Part shown: positions 1 to 6,164 of the stretch, one piece after another
How positions within the stretch are numbered: the stretch's first letter is position 1
Layout: every line of letters starts with the position of its first letter
From: Oscillospiraceae bacterium
GTDB lineage: Bacteria; Bacillota; Clostridia; Oscillospirales; Ruminococcaceae
Length of the DNA stretch: 6,308 nucleotides
NCBI GenBank assembly: GCA_017396055.1
Contig: JAFQND010000185.1
Span: forward strand, 1 to 6,308
Reading direction: 5' to 3'
Translations under genes and position numbers: made by a program
Notes under the pieces: model-generated
What the model was told of the DNA's origin: nothing
The model's input: the letters and a program-made list of their open reading frames with translations, nothing else
The model's database searches: none

Positions 1-275
1 AGAGGCTGAAGAAGGTACGTATTATCTCGTTGGTATTGCTCGCAGTCAGCGGACTGGCGACGGCGGATCTGGGGATCAATTATCTTTACAATCTGATGTA
101 TGAACAGCATGACGGCATCACGGCTTACGGATTCATGCCGCTGTTTCTTTACGGGGACAATCTTTGGTCACTGAAGGACTTTTTCGAGCAGTTCAGGCGG
201 GCAGCCGAACTGACCATACTGCTGGCAGTGGAAAACACTGTACTGCAGTGCGTTGCCATCGTATCAAGAAAATAA
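1..275 (+). CDS. Small membrane protein, 3' portion (start outside window)
   Basis: I do not recognise this protein. The frame is open to the left edge (first complete codon at base 3) and ends at TAA 273-275, giving 90 visible residues. The visible N-terminus is basic (RLKKVR), followed by a hydrophobic run (IISLVLLAVSGLATA) that could be a membrane segment or signal anchor. A middle part rich in aromatic and charged residues follows, then a second, weaker hydrophobic stretch (LTILLAVENTVLQCVAIV) and a basic tail (SRK). This suggests a small protein with one or two membrane passes. The Lys/Arg cluster before the first segment implies that the true start lies only a little beyond the edge. 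A TTG at 30 is possible but has no well-spaced ribosome binding site and would remove the basic flank. A bidirectional terminator follows directly. Confidence 0.55.
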   Translation, partial: RLKKVRIISLVLLAVSGLATADLGINYLYNLMYEQHDGITAYGFMPLFLYGDNLWSLKDFFEQFRRAAELTILLAVENTVLQCVAIVSRK

Positions 276-279
276 GAGA

Positions 280-310
280 AAAAGCCGATACGCAAAGCGT
301 ACCGGCTTTT
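280..310. terminator. Bidirectional intrinsic terminator
   Basis: The hairpin pairs AAAAGCCG (280-287) with CGGCTTTT (303-310). After one A-C mismatch the stem continues for five more pairs (289-293 with 297-301) around an AAA loop. It lies 5 bases after the stop of the left-edge gene. It also lies just beyond the stop (319-321) of the minus-strand glycoside hydrolase, where the minus-strand transcript reads a long T-rich run after the stem. It therefore probably ends both convergent transcripts. Confidence 0.85.
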
Positions 311-318
311 ACTTTTGA

Positions 319-1578
319 TCAGATTCCCAGTGTTTTCATGGCGGTCAGCAGATAAAGCATCGTCGTGGAATACCATTCCGAACAGGCAGAGGGTTCACCG
401 GTGATCGGATGCAGCTCCTGTCCGAATTTCAGGATGCCGGGACGGCACCATGCTCTGAGCCATGTTTCCATCATGGCGAGCATCTCTTCTCTTCTGCCGT
501 AATATTCCATCCAGCGAAGGGTTCTCATCGCCACATTGCCCTGAGAATAGAAGCCCCACGAATTTCCGCTGTAGTTCTGTACCCATGCGGGGTCGGAAAC
601 CGCTGTACCGGGGAAGGGGAAAGGCGTTCCGAACTGATCGGGGGCCGCCAGATAGCGGTCGTAGATCTCATCGGCGAGCTCGCGGTCCAGCAGATGTTCA
701 CAGAAAAGAGTCGTGATCGAAATACTCTTCACCCGGATCATCCGGTCGTGTTTATCCACATCGTAGAAGAAGCGGGTCTCCGGGTCAAAACAGACCTCCA
801 TCAGCCGTTTTTTGACCTGAGCTGCCTTTTCGTGCCAGCCCGCAGCCTCTTCTTCCATGCCGAGAAGTTCTGCCATCTCTGCCAGTGCCATGCGGGAGCC
901 GTAGAACACCGCGTTGATATCGGGAGAGATCAGCGGCGCTTCGTCACAGTCGACAGGATAGCCATAGGAATATTCTGCTTCGATCTTACAGGGGTTTTCC
1001 GGATATTTCATGCCGGCAAAGCGTCCGCTTCGGTCATGACCGGTATCAAAGCCGCAGAAAGTCTCCACCAGACCCATTCCGCGGGTCATACGGTTTTTGC
1101 AGAGCCATTCGTCCCATCTGCACAGCCGGTCATAGAACCATTTCAGATCCTGCGACGGGTCAAGCCGCCAGATATCCAGACAGAGCGACGCCGCCGAAAC
1201 ACATTCCTGCAGCTGGAAATAGCGGACCGTCAGTCCGCCGGGCGGACAGGATTCCAGTCCCGTATATGCCTTTGTCAGACCGGGGATGCTGTTCATCAGG
1301 TCATTGTCCAGTATGCAGTATGGGATGCGGCCGTCCTCCCGCTGATTCTCCAGAAAAAGGCGGGCCTGGGACACGGCTATGTCGGTGTCTTCGGGATAAA
1401 GCTTCGCCCAGGCTACTGAATCGTACAGATGCTCCAGCCAGTAACCGGGATAGGCGGTGGAAATGAGAAAGAGCCGTCCGTCATGTCCTCTTCCGGTGCG
1501 GATGTGCTTTTCCCGGATCCTCTGCAGGATTTCTTCCCGATAGGGCCGGATATCCTCAGTTTTCAGCGATGTTTTCAT
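319..1578 (-). CDS. MGH1/GH63-like (alpha/alpha)6-barrel glycoside hydrolase
   Basis: Probable cytoplasmic inverting glycosidase of 419 residues, related to the trehalase/GH63/mannosylglycerate-hydrolase type of fold; the substrate cannot be read from sequence. Family-like landmarks are an N-terminal WLEHLYDSVAW block (about 48-58), FLENQREDGRIPY (about 76-88), a GFDTGHDRSGRF block (about 176-187) in the place of the usual SGWDNSPR motif, with Asp182 the likely general acid, an NYSGNSWGFYSQGNV segment (about 335-349), and FGQELHPITGEP (about 385-396), with Glu388 the likely general base. There is no signal peptide or membrane segment. The open frame extends upstream to 1641, but that extension overlaps the acetyltransferase. 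ATG 1578 has GAGG nine bases upstream and lies 16 bases after that gene's stop, so I chose it. It is the second gene of a two-gene operon and ends at the shared terminator. The family call rests on motif pattern, not a search. Confidence 0.75.
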   Translation of the reverse strand: MKTSLKTEDIRPYREEILQRIREKHIRTGRGHDGRLFLISTAYPGYWLEHLYDSVAWAKLYPEDTDIAVSQARLFLENQREDGRIPYCILDNDLMNSIPGLTKAYTGLESCPPGGLTVRYFQLQECVSAASLCLDIWRLDPSQDLKWFYDRLCRWDEWLCKNRMTRGMGLVETFCGFDTGHDRSGRFAGMKYPENPCKIEAEYSYGYPVDCDEAPLISPDINAVFYGSRMALAEMAELLGMEEEAAGWHEKAAQVKKRLMEVCFDPETRFFYDVDKHDRMIRVKSISITTLFCEHLLDRELADEIYDRYLAAPDQFGTPFPFPGTAVSDPAWVQNYSGNSWGFYSQGNVAMRTLRWMEYYGRREEMLAMMETWLRAWCRPGILKFGQELHPITGEPSACSEWYSTTMLYLLTAMKTLGI

Positions 1579-1586
1579 GGCAATAT

Positions 1587-1592
1587 TCCTCT
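1587..1592 (-). promoter_or_regulatory. Ribosome binding site fixing the hydrolase start
   Basis: Read on the minus strand, AGAGGA lies nine bases (counted from GAGG) before ATG 1578 and only a few bases after the acetyltransferase stop codon (1595-1597). It supports the 419-residue product over the 440-residue open frame. It also suggests that ribosomes finishing the first gene could re-initiate on the second. Confidence 0.7.
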
Positions 1593-1594
1593 TT

Positions 1595-2365
1595 TCACAG
1601 CATACCGAAAATATCCCGCAGTACACCGGGGATCTCTTCATCGGTCAGAGCACGGCGCTCGGTGATCTCTGCGCCCTTCAGCCGGCGCAGTTCTTTTCCG
1701 GCGAGATTCCACGCGCCGTCGGCGGTATAGATGCCTACCATATTATCTTTGATAAAGGGAGAGCCGGGATGCTTTTCACAATAGAAGCATGGCATGACGA
1801 AATCCTGTGTGATCTGCGGTTCCATGGTAAAGCCGAAGAAGGGGACGAAGTCACCGCCGGATACCTTCTGCATCAGGATATGTCCATAGAAGGGATCTTC
1901 GACGAATTTGTATGCGCCGATGCCGTCTTCCTGTACGAGACCCGGGACCAGTTTCAGCGCTCTGCGGGGCGCTTCGCGCATAATACCGGCATCGCAGAGC
2001 CAGTCGCCGTCATCGAGATGGACCAGAAGAATATGATGCCGCCGCATGGGGAGCACATTTTCGGGCTCGCCCAGAATAAACCGGGCCGCCAGATGAGTCA
2101 CCGAAAACCCCAGCGAAGAGAGAAGCGTACCCAGCGCCTCGTTCAATTCAAAGCAGAAGCCGCCTCTTCTGCGTTCGATCAGCTTATCAAAAAGCGCTTC
2201 TTCAGAAAGGTCGAGCGGTACGCCTGCCAGAATATCCAGGTTTTCATAGGGGATCGCGCGATAATGGGCCGAAACGATCTTTGTCAGGGTATCCGAAGTA
2301 AGGGGAAGCTCTCCCTCCACACCGATACGGGCGAGATATTTTGCGATCTGCTCTTTGGTATACAT
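1595..2365 (-). CDS. Arylamine N-acetyltransferase
   Basis: Acetyl-CoA-dependent N-acetyltransferase of the NAT family (nhoA-like), a cytoplasmic enzyme that moves an acetyl group through a cysteine thioester to arylamines or similar acceptors. The catalytic triad is visible: Cys71 in RRGGFCFELN, His111 in RRHHILLVHL and Asp125 in DWLCDAGIM, with spacings of 40 and 14 residues, close to the canonical Cys69/His107/Asp122. The N-terminal HYRAIPYENLDIL and the late PFFGFTMEP segment also fit the family. At 256 residues it is slightly short of the usual 260-280. The open frame starts at 2398, but that ATG overlaps a -10 promoter element and has no ribosome binding site. ATG 2365 has AGGAG eight bases upstream. 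It is first in an operon with the glycoside hydrolase. The natural substrate is unknown, as for most bacterial members. Confidence 0.92.
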   Translation of the reverse strand: MYTKEQIAKYLARIGVEGELPLTSDTLTKIVSAHYRAIPYENLDILAGVPLDLSEEALFDKLIERRRGGFCFELNEALGTLLSSLGFSVTHLAARFILGEPENVLPMRRHHILLVHLDDGDWLCDAGIMREAPRRALKLVPGLVQEDGIGAYKFVEDPFYGHILMQKVSGGDFVPFFGFTMEPQITQDFVMPCFYCEKHPGSPFIKDNMVGIYTADGAWNLAGKELRRLKGAEITERRALTDEEIPGVLRDIFGML

Positions 2366-2373
2366 AACCCCAT

Positions 2374-2378
2374 CTCCT
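2374..2378 (-). promoter_or_regulatory. Ribosome binding site fixing the acetyltransferase start
   Basis: Minus-strand AGGAG, eight bases before ATG 2365. It decides the start codon against the in-frame ATG at 2398. Confidence 0.85.
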
Positions 2379-2396
2379 GTCGGTCTTGTTTTTTTC

Positions 2397-2426
2397 ATGA
2401 TAGCATGGGGGAAAGACGCTTGTCAA
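2397..2426 (-). promoter_or_regulatory. Sigma-A promoter of the acetyltransferase-hydrolase operon
   Basis: On the minus strand, a perfect -35 TTGACA (2426-2421) is followed by an 18-base spacer and a -10 TATCAT (2402-2397), which carries a TGC extension (TGCTATCAT). Transcription would begin near 2390, leaving a leader of about 25 bases that contains the AGGAG. I see no clear operator or riboswitch in so short a leader. Confidence 0.8.
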
Positions 2427-2521
2427 GGAAGAGGCCGCCCGTCTTACAGTTCTCAATGAAAAAGCTGCCGCACCGCTTCTCCCGCTGCTGCATAAAATAA
2501 AAGACAAAGGGGGATGATGCC
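2399..2521. other. Divergent intergenic region
   Basis: This is the gap between the two divergent operons. It contains the -35 and part of the -10 of the minus-strand promoter and the AGGGGG ribosome binding site of asnB (2508-2513). It also holds a near-palindrome CTTGTCAAGG (2419-2428), so the -35 box reads TTGACA on the minus strand and TTGTCA on the plus strand. No T-box, attenuator hairpin or riboswitch is apparent before asnB. Confidence 0.5.
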
Positions 2522-4351
2522 ATGTGTGCCATCGCAGGTGAATTCAATTTCAGGCGCCGGCCCGACTGCGGGATCCATGCACGGGGCCGCGCCATGCTGA
2601 CAACAATGAAGCGCCGCGGTCCGGATCAGGACGGTGTGCGGCTCACGGAAAACGGTTTGCTCCTTCACGCAAGGCTCTCGGTGATCGATCCCAAAAACGG
2701 GGTCCAGCCGATGACTTATTGTAAAGATAATGTTGAATATTCCGTTGTGTATAACGGAGAGCTGTATAATACCGCCGAATTGCGCCGGGAGCTGGAAGCT
2801 TTGGGGCACACCTTCCGCACCCGCTGTGACACCGAAGTTGTTCTGAAAGCCTATCTGGAGTGGAAAGACAGATGCGTTGAAAAATTCAACGGCATTTTTG
2901 CCTTTGCCGTCTGGGACAGCCCGGAAAAAGCGCTGTTTCTGGCGCGGGACCGCATGGGTGTCAAACCGCTGTTCTATGCTCTGAGAGGAGAGTCCCTCGT
3001 CTTTGCGTCGGAGATCAAGACCTTGCTGACCCATCCGGACATTCCCGCAGAGATCGACCGGGACGGCATTGCAGAGATCATGCTCAACGGGCCGGGACGC
3101 ACACCGGGCTATGGTGTATTCAAAGGGATCGAAGAAGTCAGACCCGCTCACTGCGGTTACTTTGACAGAGACGGTCTGCGGCTTAAACGATACTGGAAAC
3201 TTCTTCCCAGAGAGCACACCGAGTCTTTTGATGAAACGGCTGAACATGTCCGCTTTCTGGTCACCGATTCTATCCGGCGGCAGCTGATATCGGATGTGCC
3301 CATCGGAACATTTCTCTCCGGCGGGCTGGATTCCAGCCTGATTTCTGCGGTAGCCTGCAAAGAGCTGAGCGCACAGGGAAAATGTCTTCATACTTTCTCG
3401 GTGGATTATCGGGACAACGAAAAATACTTCAGGGCGGGAAAATTTCAGCCTAACAGCGACTCTTCCTTTATCCGGAAAATGCAGGAACAGCTAAGCGGTG
3501 AGCATCATCTGGTCCTACTGGATACCGTTCAGCTGGCTGACGCTCTTTATGATGCCGTGGAGGCAAGAGATCTGCCCGGCATGGCCGATGTGGACGCATC
3601 ACTGCTTCTGTTCTGCAAAGAGATCAAAGAGCATGTAACCGTTGCCCTTTCGGGAGAATGTGCCGACGAGATCTTCGGCGGCTATCCCTGGTATCGGGAT
3701 CCGGAGATCCGGCAGAAAGCCGGTTTCCCCTGGGCACAGACCACCGAATGGCGCGCCTCTTTTCTGCGGAACGAATGGCAGACCGACCCGGCCGCTTTTA
3801 TGGAAAAACGCTATCAGGCAACATTGGACGATACCGAAACGCTTCCCGGTACTTCTGCCGAAGAAAAGCGGATGCAGGAAATGATGCGGCTGAATCTGGA
3901 CTGGTTTATGCAGACACTGCTCGACCGGAAAGACAGGATGAGCATGTATAACGGTCTGGAGGTGCGGGTGCCCTTCTGCGACTGGAGGATCGCCGATTAT
4001 CTTTATTCGGTGCCGTGGGCATTCAAAGACCGGCAGGGACAGGAAAAGGGACTTCTGCGGGAAGCGATGCGCGGCTGGCTGCCGGATGAAGTATTGTTCC
4101 GCAAAAAGAGCCCCTACCCCAAAACGCATAATCCCGCTTATCGCCGGGAAGTTGCTTTTCGGCTCAGAAACGTCATGGAAGATCCTTCCTCTCCTCTTCT
4201 GTCGCTGGTCAAAAAAACTGCACTGGAAGCCCTGCTGGAATCGGAGAGCGCGGTACCGTGGTACGGACAGCTGATGACCGCCCCGCAGACCATCGCTTAT
4301 TTTCTGCAGGTGGACCACTGGCTGCGAAAATACAAAGTGAGAATCGTCTGA
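2522..4351 (+). CDS. asnB: Asparagine synthetase B, glutamine-hydrolysing
   Basis: Makes asparagine from aspartate, ATP and glutamine (EC 6.3.5.4) in the cytoplasm. At 609 residues it matches the bacterial AsnB/AsnO size. The N-terminal Ntn glutaminase domain begins MCAIAGEF, so Cys2 is the nucleophile once Met is removed, which fixes the start; an AGGGGG ribosome binding site lies eight bases upstream. Glutamine-site residues include Arg51 (ARLSVID), YNGELYN (77-83) and RCDTEV (101-106). The C-terminal synthetase domain has the PP-loop FLSGGLDSS (264-272), ALSGECADEIFGGY (375-388), LLDRKDRMSM (466-475), LEVRVPF (479-485) and KKSPYPKTHNP (528-538). All key residues are present, so it should be active. 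It is divergent from the acetyltransferase operon and is followed, 63 bases on and without a terminator, by a nucleotidyltransferase. I found no convincing promoter in the 123-base upstream gap. Weak candidates are TAAAAT at 2493 without a -35, and TTGTCA/TACAGT at 2420/2445 with a long spacer. Confidence 0.96.
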   Translation: MCAIAGEFNFRRRPDCGIHARGRAMLTTMKRRGPDQDGVRLTENGLLLHARLSVIDPKNGVQPMTYCKDNVEYSVVYNGELYNTAELRRELEALGHTFRTRCDTEVVLKAYLEWKDRCVEKFNGIFAFAVWDSPEKALFLARDRMGVKPLFYALRGESLVFASEIKTLLTHPDIPAEIDRDGIAEIMLNGPGRTPGYGVFKGIEEVRPAHCGYFDRDGLRLKRYWKLLPREHTESFDETAEHVRFLVTDSIRRQLISDVPIGTFLSGGLDSSLISAVACKELSAQGKCLHTFSVDYRDNEKYFRAGKFQPNSDSSFIRKMQEQLSGEHHLVLLDTVQLADALYDAVEARDLPGMADVDASLLLFCKEIKEHVTVALSGECADEIFGGYPWYRDPEIRQKAGFPWAQTTEWRASFLRNEWQTDPAAFMEKRYQATLDDTETLPGTSAEEKRMQEMMRLNLDWFMQTLLDRKDRMSMYNGLEVRVPFCDWRIADYLYSVPWAFKDRQGQEKGLLREAMRGWLPDEVLFRKKSPYPKTHNPAYRREVAFRLRNVMEDPSSPLLSLVKKTALEALLESESAVPWYGQLMTAPQTIAYFLQVDHWLRKYKVRIV

Positions 4352-4400
4352 TTTCACAGCTTGACCGCACAAACAAAATATGTTAAGGTTGTTTCAAAGA

Positions 4401-4406
4401 AAGGAG
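4401..4406 (+). promoter_or_regulatory. Ribosome binding site selecting a GTG start
   Basis: AAGGAG, eight bases before GTG 4415. The longer frame from TTG 4361 has no ribosome binding site and lies only nine bases after the asnB stop, so the GTG start is preferred. Confidence 0.8.
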
Positions 4407-4414
4407 AGAGTGCT

Positions 4415-5170
4415 GTGCGTGAGCTGATCACAGAAAAACTGAAAGAACTTGAACAGAAAGAAAACATCCGCATCCTTCATGCTGTGGAATCCGGCAGCCG
4501 GGCATGGGGCTTTCCCTCACCCGACAGTGATTATGATGTCCGGTTCTTCTATGTCCGCCCGAAAGAAGAATATCTCCGGCTGGAAAAGGTACGGGATACC
4601 ATTGAACTGCCTATCAATGACCTTCTGGACATCAATGGATGGGATCTGAACAAGATGCTGCAGCTGCTTCACGGAGCGAACCCCACCCTCTTTGAATGGG
4701 CCGCATCGCCCATCGTATACCGCGATACCGGATTCATCGAAAAACTGCGGCCGCTGCTGACACAGTATTTCTCGCCGAAAAAGGCCGTTTATCATTACCT
4801 CAGCATGGCTGACAGCAACTATCGGGAATATCTCAAAGGCGAAATGGTCCGCGCAAAGAAATATTTTTATGTGCTCCGGCCGCTGCTCGCCGCACGATGG
4901 GTCATGGAAAGAAAAACGCCCCCGCCCATGCTTTTCCGTGATCTGGTGGATACTCAGCTGGAGCCCGTGCTCCTGCCCGACGTCGAACGCCTGCTGGATC
5001 TGAAAATGAACTCTCCCGAGATCAAACTGATCCCCCGCGTGGATGTGATCAACGCCTATCTGGACGAAAGTCTTCTCGAGATCAAGGCAAAAGCCGCCGA
5101 TATCGCTCCCGCTGAACAGGCTGACTGGCAGCCGCTGGACGATTTCTTCCTGGAAATGCTTGAGCAATAA
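4415..5170 (+). CDS. RlaP/YcgL-type nucleotidyltransferase
   Basis: Predicted DNA polymerase beta-superfamily nucleotidyltransferase of 251 residues (GTG start), of the family that includes Bacillus YcgL and the RNA-repair-associated RlaP proteins. The catalytic signature is intact: HAVESGSRAWGF (22-33) supplies the GS helix motif, and SDSDYDVRF-like residues follow (PDSDYDVRF, 36-44) with Asp39 and Asp41 as the metal-binding pair. Next come the family-typical DINGWDLNKMLQLLHGANP (about 72-90) and LFEWAASPIVY (about 92-102), then a helical C-terminal half (YREYLKGEMVRAKKYFYVLRP). Members probably transfer nucleotides to RNA or another acceptor, but the substrate here is unknown. No RNA ligase, kinase or phosphatase partner is visible, so an RNA-repair role is only a family inference. 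It probably shares the asnB transcript and ends at a strong terminator two bases after its stop. A toxin-antitoxin MNT-type role is less likely, given the size and the lack of a HEPN partner. Confidence 0.82.
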   Translation: MRELITEKLKELEQKENIRILHAVESGSRAWGFPSPDSDYDVRFFYVRPKEEYLRLEKVRDTIELPINDLLDINGWDLNKMLQLLHGANPTLFEWAASPIVYRDTGFIEKLRPLLTQYFSPKKAVYHYLSMADSNYREYLKGEMVRAKKYFYVLRPLLAARWVMERKTPPPMLFRDLVDTQLEPVLLPDVERLLDLKMNSPEIKLIPRVDVINAYLDESLLEIKAKAADIAPAEQADWQPLDDFFLEMLEQ

Positions 5171-5172
5171 CC

Positions 5173-5202
5173 AAAAGCCCGCTCCTTTCGGAACGGGCTT
5201 TT
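5173..5202 (+). terminator. Intrinsic terminator of the asnB-nucleotidyltransferase unit
   Basis: AAAAGCCCG (5173-5181) pairs with CGGGCTTTT (5194-5202). After one C-A mismatch, TCC pairs with GGA around a TTTC loop. It lies immediately after the nucleotidyltransferase stop codon and before the promoter of the next gene. Confidence 0.88.
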
Positions 5203-5222
5203 ACCGTGTGTGACACAGATCC

Positions 5223-5251
5223 TTGTTTTTGCCCATCTGCTGTGTTATACT
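5223..5251 (+). promoter_or_regulatory. Sigma-A promoter of the methyltransferase gene
   Basis: A -35 TTGTTT (5223-5228) and a -10 TATACT (5246-5251) are separated by 17 bases, with a TGT extension just before the -10 (TGTTATACT). Transcription would begin near 5258, leaving a leader of about 40 bases. It lies 20 bases after the preceding terminator, so the downstream gene is an independent unit. Confidence 0.8.
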
Positions 5252-5299
5252 GCAGGTAAAAGAAAGCGGATCTTTTCCGTGTGACCGAAGAGGAAAGAT

Positions 5300-5926
5300 A
5301 TGAGCGACAAGGAAAAATCATGGGATGAACTCCTGCAGATAAAAACGATCGGCAGGGACGACCTGAACGCCGACCGATACCGTTATCCATACGAACCCAC
5401 GCCCTACAGCGTTCTGGAGCGGCTTGCCGACAGCGGCCTGATCCGCGAAGGAGATATGGTTCTGGACTATGGCTGCGGAAAGGGCCGCGCCAGTTTCTTC
5501 CTGTCCCATCAGACGAAGGCGGCCGCCACGGGAATCGAATATGACGAACATATCTATAGGGACGCACTGGAAAACCGGGAAAATGCTGTTTTGACGGCGA
5601 AGGCGGAATTTGTACTGACCCGTGCAGAGGAATATGAACTGCCGTCCGGAATCAACCGGTGCTATTTTTTCAATCCCTTTTCAGTGGAGATCCTACGCAG
5701 AGTCATGGCGAGGATCATCGATTCTTATTACGAAAACCCCAGAGAGATGCTTTTGTTCTTCTACTATCCGTCGGATGAATATATCGCCTATCTGATGACC
5801 GTGGATGAACTGAACTTTTATGATGAGATCGATTGCCGCGATCTCTTTGAGGGGAATGACCGCAGAGAGCGGATCCTGATCTTTTCGCTGGACAGATATG
5901 AGGCCGAAGATGAAATCATACCATGA
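5300..5926 (+). CDS. Class I SAM-dependent methyltransferase, substrate unknown
   Basis: Soluble 208-residue protein with a Rossmann-type methyltransferase fold. SAM-binding motif I is VLDYGCGKGR (54-63). The acidic end of the second strand is GIEYDE (78-83), with Glu80 likely contacting the SAM ribose. RAEEYELP (108-115) and CYFFNPF (121-127) occupy the motif III and IV positions. The NPF at the end of strand four recalls the NPP[YF] of amino-group methyltransferases but lacks the second proline, so the target cannot be assigned. A preceding RYPYEPTPYSVLERL segment (27-41) looks like a substrate- or SAM-capping helix. ATG 5300 has GAGG six bases upstream. The gene has its own strong promoter and terminator and so is monocistronic. 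There is no signal peptide or membrane segment. Confidence 0.85.
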   Translation: MSDKEKSWDELLQIKTIGRDDLNADRYRYPYEPTPYSVLERLADSGLIREGDMVLDYGCGKGRASFFLSHQTKAAATGIEYDEHIYRDALENRENAVLTAKAEFVLTRAEEYELPSGINRCYFFNPFSVEILRRVMARIIDSYYENPREMLLFFYYPSDEYIAYLMTVDELNFYDEIDCRDLFEGNDRRERILIFSLDRYEAEDEIIP

Positions 5927-5927
5927 C

Positions 5928-5956
5928 AAAAGCCGGACTGATCAGTCCGGCTTTTT
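5928..5956. terminator. Perfect-palindrome bidirectional terminator
   Basis: AAAAGCCGGACTGA (5928-5941) is followed directly by its exact complement TCAGTCCGGCTTTT (5942-5955), giving 14 perfect pairs minus the few central bases that must form the loop. A T-rich run follows on the plus strand. It lies two bases after the methyltransferase stop and two bases beyond the stop of the minus-strand zinc-ribbon gene, so it should serve both convergent units. Confidence 0.9.
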
Positions 5957-5957
5957 C

Positions 5958-6164
5958 TTACTCTTTCACGGCATTACAGGGGAAAAGGGTACAGCCCATC
6001 TTTTTGAAATGCTCGATCTTTTCCCGGATCAGCTCTTCGGTAACGCTGAACTCTTTGGCAAAGCAATGGATACAGAGACATTCTGTCGCTCCGCGGTTTA
6101 CCATCCGCTTATAGATCGCAATCTCATCCGCCGAAAGCTGTCCGCCGCATCTGAAACAGTCCAT
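5958..6164 (-). CDS. Small double-CxxC zinc-ribbon protein
   Basis: A 68-residue cysteine-rich protein that I cannot assign to a named family. CFRC (3-6) and CIHC (31-34) form two CxxC knuckles typical of a four-cysteine zinc ribbon. Additional cysteines lie at 29, 58 and 63. Between the knuckles is a short helical stretch (LSADEIAIYKRMVNRGA); after them comes a charged helix (SVTEELIREKIEHFKKMG) resembling a small DNA- or protein-binding helix. The conserved-looking layout and intact frame argue for a real gene. Its ATG overlaps the TGA of the upstream glycoside-hydrolase-like gene (TGATG), and there is no clear ribosome binding site, so translation is probably coupled. Possible roles are a regulator or an accessory metal-binding protein; neither is shown by the sequence. 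It ends at the shared palindrome terminator. Confidence 0.75.
   Translation of the reverse strand: MDCFRCGGQLSADEIAIYKRMVNRGATECLCIHCFAKEFSVTEELIREKIEHFKKMGCTLFPCNAVKE

Noticed and set aside
409..1419. Long plus-strand open frame (336 codons)
   Set aside because: It is antisense to the glycoside hydrolase, shows no family motifs, and is explained by the codon composition of the opposite strand.
1578..1641. Upstream extension of the hydrolase (MKRSPVYCGIFSVCCEKRNI)
   Set aside because: It overlaps the acetyltransferase coding end, lacks a ribosome binding site, and has an amino-acid mix unlike the rest of the protein.
1577..2500. Long plus-strand open frame (307 codons)
   Set aside because: It lies opposite the acetyltransferase, whose catalytic triad is intact on the minus strand; no motifs or ribosome binding site are evident here.
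2456..2500. Possible 14-codon leader peptide before asnB (MKKLPHRFSRCCIK)
   Set aside because: It has no ribosome binding site, no run of Asn codons and no attenuator hairpin after it; chance is the simpler explanation.
2453..3391. Minus-strand open frame (312 codons)
   Set aside because: It is antisense to the glutaminase and PP-loop part of asnB and has no recognisable domains.
4360..4390. Possible internal promoter before the nucleotidyltransferase (TTGACC at 4360)
   Set aside because: No acceptable -10 lies at 16-18 bases; TAAGGT is a poor match, so co-transcription with asnB is preferred.
3599..5167. Minus-strand open frames opposite asnB and the nucleotidyltransferase (to 4372, and 4517-5167)
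   Set aside because: Both are shadows of genes with clear catalytic motifs on the plus strand.
5928..5955. Perfect palindrome as a protein-binding operator
   Set aside because: Its position between two convergent stop codons, A-run/T-run flanks and similarity to the other two terminators fit a terminator better.
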